Origin: Apostichopus japonicus
Lineage: Eukaryota; Echinodermata; Holothuroidea; Aspidochirotida; Stichopodidae
Reading direction: 5' to 3'
Assembly: GCF_037975245.1 (NCBI RefSeq)
Contig: NC_092568.1
Location: 188,001 to 252,000, forward strand
DNA: 64,000 nucleotides
The position numbers were made by a program, and so were the translations under genes. The notes beneath the pieces were generated by a model. That model did not search any database, had not been told where the DNA came from, and saw only the letters and a program-made list of their open reading frames with translations. Shown piece by piece: positions 60,701 to 64,000 of this stretch; the first letter of the stretch is position 1, and the number at the start of each line of letters is the position of its first letter.

Positions 60701-63453
60701 CCTTGGTATGGCTTTGCTTGTTTGCGTGTAAGGGTGGGTGTGTGTGTGTGAGTGGGTGTATATGTATGTGTGTGTTTTTTCTTAATACTTAAGTGGCATT
60801 AAATATCATTTTTGCCTTTTCATCTTGTAGCTGACGGATGAAGTCAAAGGGAAAACTGAAAAGTGAGTAACACTTCCTTTCTTGATCGTTCAAGTTGTTG
60901 CGTTCTTTCATTTTTGCTCCTGAAATATGTCATTTCCAGGTGCTGCAACTCTCAAGTACAGATGGATGTCATTCAGCCAGGCGGTTTGTGGCCAGCTGAA
61001 GATACGATTTGCTACGAACGGTTCCGTCCCGCCCCACAGAGACTCTTAGTCTGGGTCTCCATAGCAACTTCATCCCAAAGCATTATATGCAAATGAATGT
61101 AGGGCCCAGTACAGAAATGCTGATTTATCATTGATTGAACCCTTTCCCTCCCTCCACCAATACAAAAACAATAAGGAGAAAAATAAGCTTAAACTTCACA
61201 AATGCAATCATGTTATGAACCAAAGTTTCAAATGACATGTCTAACTTCTTTTTCTATTTTTTATTTACGTCACAGGTTGGATGACCTGACAACTGAACTT
61301 GACCAACTGAAGACTGAAAACAATGATTTGAAAGCATCTGTTAGCGATAAGGATAATGAAATTGAGGTATGCGGGATACTATTCTCTTAGAAAATTAACC
61401 AAAAATTATTAAAAGCATCTTTGTTATATGGAATGGTCAGTAAAAGCAACCTTTCTCTGATTTTTAGCTGTTTTCACTGTTTTAAGTTAAAACAAACAAA
61501 TGGAAAAGGTTTAAAGGCGTCAAATGGAATGGTCAAAGCTAAACCAGTAAGAGATGACCAGTGTCCGGGGGGGGGGGGTTTAGGTGGTGGGTAGTGTGGG
61601 GGATATGGAGTAAGGAAAGAGAAGAGGGTTTATATGACATGATCCAAATCATCCCAAATAAAATGCATTTCACTGACAGACGGACTTTACATATTGAGAG
61701 AGGCTTTCCTAAATTGATCATATTAGGCAAATTGAACATTCTAGGCAATTGAACATTTTAGTCAAAGGCTTGGTTCAGCCTCACAGTCCTTAGGTTCCAG
61801 GATCAAAATTTCGCCATGGGCCAGATTCTCTTGACCTGTTGAAAGTATGCTGCAGTTAAGTGGTGATGTGTGGAGTCTTCAGTGGATTGGTGTTTCCGGT
61901 TTGTGAACTTGGGAAAGAAGTTTGTTTCTGTCCTTCACTTGGTTTTGAAACAACTTTGTTCGTCATGGCTGCACTGCAGTGATGTCAAATGGGTGCCTCT
62001 GCCTAGTATTTCAGAAAGTGGTCAGATGCTAGGGCATACACTCTCGTCCGTCGGATGGGGACGTTAAGTGGCGGCCCCAGGAGCAGGAAGGGGAGCGAAT
62101 TCACACCCCTGCCTCGTTATCCCCTGAACACTTATCTAAAAGAGAAGGCTTGAGATTAGCTGGTGTTTATCCACAATCTAACACGGATATGGTCTCAAAT
62201 CAGCTACTGTAAGGCTTCCTGATCCTTGGGTCTCTAAACTAAACTAACGGTGATTGCAGTAATTCTAATAACAGACCCCAAAGTTTACTGCCTTGTTTCT
62301 TTTCTGAGTAGAAGTGACATTTGACATGTATACCACTAAAATCAGTTAATATGTGAATTTGCATGCATTGATACAAAATGGCCTTGCAATCATAACGGCT
62401 TAAAAAAACATTCCTAATTTTTCTTGACCTGGTGTGTCCACTGATGCTAGGAGGGAAAGATTGGCTTTGCCAGGACGATTCTATCAAGAGTGACAATTTG
62501 GCCACTACTCGTTGTTTACTATCATGTTATATGTTTTTGTTGTTTAACGCAGGTGCTTAAAGATTGCCTTGTTCAACTGAAAGGTATGCAAGATTACGGA
62601 GAAACAGGTAAGCAAAAATTGCCCCTTTTTCCTTTTTGTCTGTCTGTATTTTCAATAAAGTGAAGCACATGATTATCATTGTATCACTCCATTTTCTGAT
62701 CTTTGTCTTGAAAACATCAATTATGCGGTTGTCCATTAGCGTTACCAAAAAGAGTTGTGTATCTTCACAAAAGAGATTATTGTACATCAATTTCCCTAGC
62801 TTGCCTCATAATGTAGCAAAAGGTGTTTAATCTAATTCACTATCCAATATTTATTTATTTTCTCTCTTTTTGCCCCACTCCAGAGGTTGACAATGAAGCA
62901 CGTATTCAACAACTGCTGGATGTAAACAAAGTGAGTAGCCGATGTTGTCATTTATTGCCCAGAATTTAAAGAGACTTATATACCTCAGTATCGATATGTC
63001 GGCCAGGTTCGATACCAAGATATAAAATGTGCAGCTCCGGTTCGATTCCCAGACACAAAATGGGTGACCCAGGTTTCATCCTTGTATATAAAAGAAAAAA
63101 AAGTGTTAAACTCTGATTTTGAACGTGTGAATAGAAGGCAATTTTTTTGAGGTTTAAATTCTGAAATTTGTTTCCTTGGAAAATTCTAACATATTTATAA
63201 AGTTATCGAATATTTTTCATTATCAAATCTAAGAAATTTTTCTAAATAGCTCTCAAATGACCAGTATGTTGTGAATAAATTGTAAAGAGAAAGCAGTTAA
63301 AAATTGATGCGGAAAAAAGGAATAAAATTTGAAAACTTATGCACATATTTCTCATTTTGCAGGCAAATGTTAAGATAAATCTCTTGGAAGATGAAAGAAA
63401 AGCACTCGAAGAGAAACTGGAAGAAGAAGCCAGAAAAATTCACAACCTGCACG
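36654..63453 (+). CDS. MIA3: TANGO1/MIA3-like ER-exit-site cargo receptor (partial: 3' end beyond window), 18 exons seen
   Basis: TANGO1 spans the ER membrane at exit sites, binds bulky cargo such as collagen in the lumen through its SH3-like domain, and recruits COPII on the cytoplasmic side. Seen: 18 exons joining without frame breaks for 1705 codons. Residues 1-22 are a signal peptide. Residues about 33-110 are the MIA/SH3-like domain, with CMDDGC and ELIEVLG...LWFAKLFQSGQKGFI. Residues 116-1374 are a long Glu/Asp/Asn/Gln-rich luminal region. Residues about 1388-1416 form a hydrophobic membrane segment, followed by RKSR. Residues 1423-1705 are coiled coil; KDNEIEVLKDCLVQLK aligns with the corresponding human TANGO1 helix. 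Invertebrates usually have one such gene, so this could equally be called the MIA2/MIA3 ancestor. The ATG is in ACCATGG context. The Pro-rich COPII-binding tail lies past the window. Confidence 0.92.
37583..37713 (+). CDS. MIA3: TANGO1 exon 2: first half of SH3-like domain
   Basis: Encodes AISQARGEEGFQSEDETFLS then FKKKELIEVLGKPSEDSKLW and FAK. The F-x-x-x-E-L-I-x-V-L pattern matches the RT-loop strands of the MIA domain. Acceptor TTCAG, donor GTAAGT. Confidence 0.9.
37942..38037 (+). CDS. MIA3: TANGO1 exon 3: second half of SH3-like domain
   Basis: A 96-nt exon encoding LFQSGQKGFISKNLVREVLV then FQENPPVVVPLE. The G-x-x-G-F-[IF]-x-K-x-L-[VI] motif corresponds to the GYFPKDLI strand of human MIA proteins. 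Phase 0 at both ends. Confidence 0.92.
38038..39149. other. TANGO1 intron 3
   Basis: AT-rich; contains copy 2 of repeat family X near its 3' end and nothing else recognised. Intron 1 (36772-37582) is likewise featureless. Confidence 0.5.
38890..38985 (+). repeat. Dispersed repeat family X, copy 2
   Basis: Shares TGTGTACAAAACTGCTATA, TTGTATAGCAATTGG and ATACAGGATGAATTATTCCC with the copies at 26487 and 51427. It lies in TANGO1 intron 3 and contributes to the misleading open frame upstream of exon 4. Confidence 0.75.
39150..41415 (+). CDS. MIA3: TANGO1 exon 4: giant acidic disordered luminal exon
   Basis: A 2266-nt exon giving 755 residues dominated by E, D, N, Q, S and G, with no hydrophobic core and almost no Cys, as expected of the intrinsically disordered luminal region of TANGO1. 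Acceptor AATGCAG; donor GTCAGT, confirmed by in-frame joining to exon 5. It contains a near-identical internal duplication. The frame stays open upstream to 38958, but that part is intronic and includes a dispersed repeat. Without splicing, a stop occurs two codons after the donor. Confidence 0.92.
40209..40787 (+). repeat. Internal coding duplication in TANGO1 exon 4
   Basis: A 102-bp segment at 40209-40310 recurs at 40686-40787 with few differences, encoding MEVDTKNDQLVINAIEKESN and MEVETKSDQLVINAIEEESN. A second pair (about 40606-40672 and 40787-40859), encoding SEPQMGQ...VKG.EEG.QEGK, overlaps the same block. The low divergence points to a recent duplication within the exon. Confidence 0.9.
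41416..44202. other. TANGO1 intron 4 (2.8 kb)
   Basis: No gene or classified repeat. Open frames such as 42015-42314 and 43601-43813 (plus) lack similarity and splice context. Confidence 0.5.
44203..45464 (+). CDS. MIA3: TANGO1 exon 5: second large luminal exon
   Basis: A 1262-nt exon giving about 421 residues. The first two-thirds are acidic and disordered, with a nine-residue Glu run encoded by a GAG/GAGG microsatellite near 44450. Around residues 1150-1220 the composition changes to an ordered, helix-like stretch (FDSWLRAPGNLIILLQELAA, then KRIMKRMWHFFSDDPLAERL). This may be a folded luminal module. Acceptor TTTCAG, donor GTAAGT. Confidence 0.9.
45465..51814. other. TANGO1 intron 5 (6.3 kb)
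   Basis: Contains short imperfect repeats of GTGGATATATTTTATAA (46130-46240), a G run near 47560, C runs near 48920 and 49065, and copy 3 of repeat family X. Enriched in TACTGTA/TACAGTA words. No coding region supported. Confidence 0.5.
51427..51573 (+). repeat. Dispersed repeat family X, copy 3
   Basis: Begins CAGTTTTGAAGGCT like copy 1, then ACTGTGTGCAAAACCTGCTA, CACTTGTATAGCAATTGACC and GATGCGATACAGGATAAATT followed by ATTCCCTG. Same orientation as the other two copies. Confidence 0.75.
51815..52063 (+). CDS. MIA3: TANGO1 exon 6: juxtamembrane luminal segment
   Basis: A 249-nt exon. It starts Pro/Tyr/Thr-rich (TPRYQTDYPPPLQDH) and ends in a mildly hydrophobic helix (MIEMMEQNWNALYQAAAETA then VPLLDM). 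That helix sits where human TANGO1 has its partly inserted membrane hairpin, but it is less hydrophobic. Phase 0 at both ends. Confidence 0.9.
52443..52562 (+). CDS. MIA3: TANGO1 exon 7: transmembrane segment
   Basis: A 120-nt exon encoding LPEEMKDVLRQPT and then LFGVAWTTFIWFEVAVSSFF followed by ALLFCGC, a clear single membrane span. Basic residues (ARKSR) follow in exon 8, fitting a cytoplasmic C-terminus. Confidence 0.93.
52997..53286. mobile_element. Intact hAT-type MITE, 290 bp
   Basis: Ends CAGGCGCGTAGCCA and TGGCTACGCGCCTG are perfect 14-bp inverted repeats. The 8-bp target duplication GAGGTCCA is perfect at 52989-52996 and 53287-53294. A G run and a C run just inside the left end can pair. 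It sits in TANGO1 intron 7. The perfect ends suggest recent insertion; the copy at 20875 is a truncated relative. Confidence 0.95.
53785..53809 (+). CDS. MIA3: TANGO1 exon 8: microexon after the membrane span
   Basis: A 25-nt exon encoding ICSARKSR plus the first base of the next codon. Its donor GTTGGT is weak, but using it restores phase 1 for exon 9 and yields the expected positive-inside residues. Confidence 0.72.
54626..54792 (+). CDS. MIA3: TANGO1 exon 9: first coiled-coil exon
   Basis: Encodes YQSDLVTEIHMLTEQKAKAL, then DGMKTTTKHFDDLNNEYFIY, then RGEMKTIEQDKKDLE, a heptad-rich helix immediately after the membrane segment as in TANGO1/cTAGE5. Acceptor TTGCAG, donor GTTTGT. Confidence 0.88.
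55363..55473 (+). CDS. MIA3: TANGO1 exon 10: coiled coil
   Basis: A 111-nt exon encoding QLYEELKAEKEEQDKIIAEY then EETNQSQLTELDGIRTK. Phase 0 at both ends; acceptor TTGTAG, donor GTAGGT. Confidence 0.9.
56397..56468 (+). CDS. MIA3: TANGO1 exon 11: coiled coil
   Basis: A 72-nt exon encoding VSSQGDEHKKAKKEIQHLQK then KVKE. Phase 0 at both ends; acceptor CCTCAG, donor GTAGGT. Confidence 0.88.
57398..57460 (+). repeat. Small dispersed repeat, copy 1 (SINE/LINE 3' end-like)
   Basis: About 63 bp, including AACACGGATAGGGTCTCAAA and CTACTGTAAGGCTTCCTG then CTCCTTGGGTCTCTAAACT. Nearly identical to 62180-62242, same strand. The upstream sequences differ, as for independently truncated retroposons. 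Confidence 0.7.
57934..58038 (+). CDS. MIA3: TANGO1 exon 12: coiled coil
   Basis: A 105-nt exon encoding LEHQVESHRKESHSLKQNIK then QLTDKTKDLSKSKEE. Phase 0 at both ends; acceptor AAACAG, donor GTATTT. Confidence 0.88.
58262..58780. repeat. 83-bp tandem repeat in TANGO1 intron 12
   Basis: A diverged first unit (about 58262-58367), then near-identical 83-bp units starting at 58368, 58451, 58534, 58617 and 58700. Each unit includes AGACTTAACCCCATGGCAG and AGAGCCTGGAAGAGACTCC. The identity implies recent expansion; copy number is likely variable between individuals. Confidence 0.95.
58781..59191. other. Flank of the 83-bp array with a second short repeat
   Basis: AGACTGGTCACGGCTCAAG occurs twice (about 58836 and 58930) in diverged copies of an approximately 95-bp unit, so the tandem-repeat environment extends past the main array. 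No gene. Confidence 0.55.
59192..59269 (+). CDS. MIA3: TANGO1 exon 13: Gly/Ser-rich break in the coiled coil, possible cassette exon
   Basis: A 78-nt exon encoding LSDGGSGRSSLLDGQVTPAS then SLDGSM. It lacks heptads and is rich in G, S and D, so it interrupts the helix. Both ends are phase 0, so skipping keeps the frame. I see no counterpart at this point in human TANGO1. Confidence 0.75.
59270..60830. other. TANGO1 intron 13
   Basis: AT-rich with a (TG)n-rich stretch at about 60735-60775 and short GGGGTAATGGTCAG repeats near 59800. No gene recognised. Confidence 0.5.
60831..60862 (+). CDS. MIA3: TANGO1 exon 14: short coiled-coil exon
   Basis: A 32-nt exon encoding LTDEVKGKTE and the first two bases of a Lys codon completed by exon 15. 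Acceptor TTGTAG, donor GTGAGT. Small size makes it less secure, but the phases match on both sides. Confidence 0.72.
61276..61366 (+). CDS. MIA3: TANGO1 exon 15: coiled coil
   Basis: A 91-nt exon encoding LDDLTTELDQLKTENNDLKA then SVSDKDNEIE. The end aligns with human TANGO1 (a LTHKDDNI-like stretch). Acceptor CACAG, donor GTATGC. Confidence 0.9.
61860..62242 (+). mobile_element. Retroposon 3' remnant including small repeat copy 2
   Basis: Contains CGTCCGTCGGATGGGGACGT followed by TAAGTGGCGGCCCCAGGAGC, a conserved tail type found in invertebrate LINE/SINE families. Then comes the block shared with 57398-57460 (here 62180-62242). No intact coding sequence; family assignment is uncertain. Confidence 0.55.
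62553..62607 (+). CDS. MIA3: TANGO1 exon 16: coiled coil
   Basis: A 55-nt exon encoding VLKDCLVQLKGMQDYGET, corresponding to the human N-C-I-T-Q-L-N-L-L-E segment, the best local match for orthology with the TANGO1/cTAGE5 family. Donor GTAAGC, phase 1. Confidence 0.9.
62884..62930 (+). CDS. MIA3: TANGO1 exon 17: coiled coil
   Basis: A 47-nt exon encoding EVDNEARIQQLLDVNK, aligned with the human Q-M-M-D-V-S-R segment. Acceptor TCCAG, donor GTGAGT. Confidence 0.88.
63363..63453 (+). CDS. MIA3: TANGO1 exon 18: coiled coil, last exon in window
   Basis: A 91-nt exon encoding ANVKINLLEDERKALEEKLE then EEARKIHNLH. It ends in phase 1, so the gene continues past the window. Acceptor TTGCAG, donor GTAAAG. 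Confidence 0.9.
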
Positions 63454-64000
63454 GTAAAGACTTGTCATTTAAAGCAACACAATGTGACTTTACTTAGACA
63501 GCAAGTTTATAGGTTTGCCGTTGACTAAAATGTCAGTATTGTGGTTTTCTGCACCTGCTTTCTTCAAAATGGTTAAACCTTGAAAGGTTATGAGTAAACT
63601 TTTACAAGGTTCATGTCACAAAACAGTGTTGTGAATTGGATTGTTTCGTTAAAATGAGAGTGAAGGGCACTTTTACATAAAATCATTGTTCCCCTACCCC
63701 ACCCCCCTCGTGCAGTCTGGAAGGTAGGGGAAAAGGGACAAAACGTTTATTCTGGCTCTTTGAAGTAATTAAATTTTGAAGTTAAATCTAGGAAAATGAG
63801 AACAGTTTTTATACAAACATTGCTTATTTTTCATGACTACTTCAATAACATTATTTTTATTTATGTTGATTTATTTATGATGACAATTCATACTGTTAAA
63901 TGACTGAGTATTATGAAGTGACGATATTGCTGATTCGTGACTGCATAGTTTGGGATGGTGTTTATTACTGTTTGATTGTTGCATATTATGAGGTGGTGTT

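Overview
This is animal nuclear DNA: genes are split by GT-AG introns, the sequence is AT-rich, and short exons sit among transposon remnants. Protein similarity and repeat style suggest a marine deuterostome invertebrate, perhaps an echinoderm. That assignment is an inference and species level cannot be read from the sequence. Two protein-coding genes in divergent (head-to-head) orientation account for all the coding sequence I can support.

Left half, minus strand (about 3.8-32 kb): a complete gene for dihydrolipoyllysine-residue succinyltransferase (DLST, the E2 core of mitochondrial 2-oxoglutarate dehydrogenase). I reconstructed 15 coding exons (31958 down to 4003). They join in one frame to 480 codons plus a stop, giving a mitochondrial presequence, one lipoyl domain, an Ala/Pro-rich linker and the catalytic domain with its HRLIDGRE motif. 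Its introns hold a G-rich minisatellite (4.22-4.90 kb), the 3' part of a LINE (16.1-16.65 kb), hAT and LINE scraps (20.9 and 21.6 kb), a degenerate tandem duplication (25.2-25.55 kb), and an inverted-repeat element filled with a 21-bp palindromic tandem array (28.08-29.06 kb).

Middle (31.96-36.65 kb): the space between the two start codons is dominated by hAT-type DNA transposons whose ends I could define. One is 1001 bp (32968-33968). Another is 1996 bp (34384-36379) and contains a nested 636-bp element (34946-35581). Each has terminal inverted repeats and a perfect 8-bp target-site duplication. The larger one also carries long (TA)n tracts within a large inverted repeat. None encodes a recognisable transposase.

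Right half, plus strand (36654 to beyond the window end): the 5' and central part of a TANGO1/MIA3-like gene, the ER-exit-site receptor for bulky cargo such as collagen. Eighteen exons join in one frame for 1705 codons: signal peptide, MIA/SH3-like luminal domain, a very long acidic disordered luminal region mostly in two large exons, one clear membrane segment, then a cytoplasmic coiled coil spread over many small exons. The expected proline-rich C-terminus lies beyond the window. Its introns contain a 290-bp hAT MITE with perfect ends and target-site duplication (52997-53286) and an 83-bp tandem repeat (58.26-58.78 kb).

The two genes act in different compartments (mitochondrial matrix and ER exit sites), and nothing in the sequence suggests they cooperate. 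I saw no tRNA, rRNA, CRISPR or prokaryotic-style system. The most unusual structures are the 21-bp-period palindromic element, the nested transposons between the gene starts, and the open-frame minisatellite that runs in frame into the last DLST exon.
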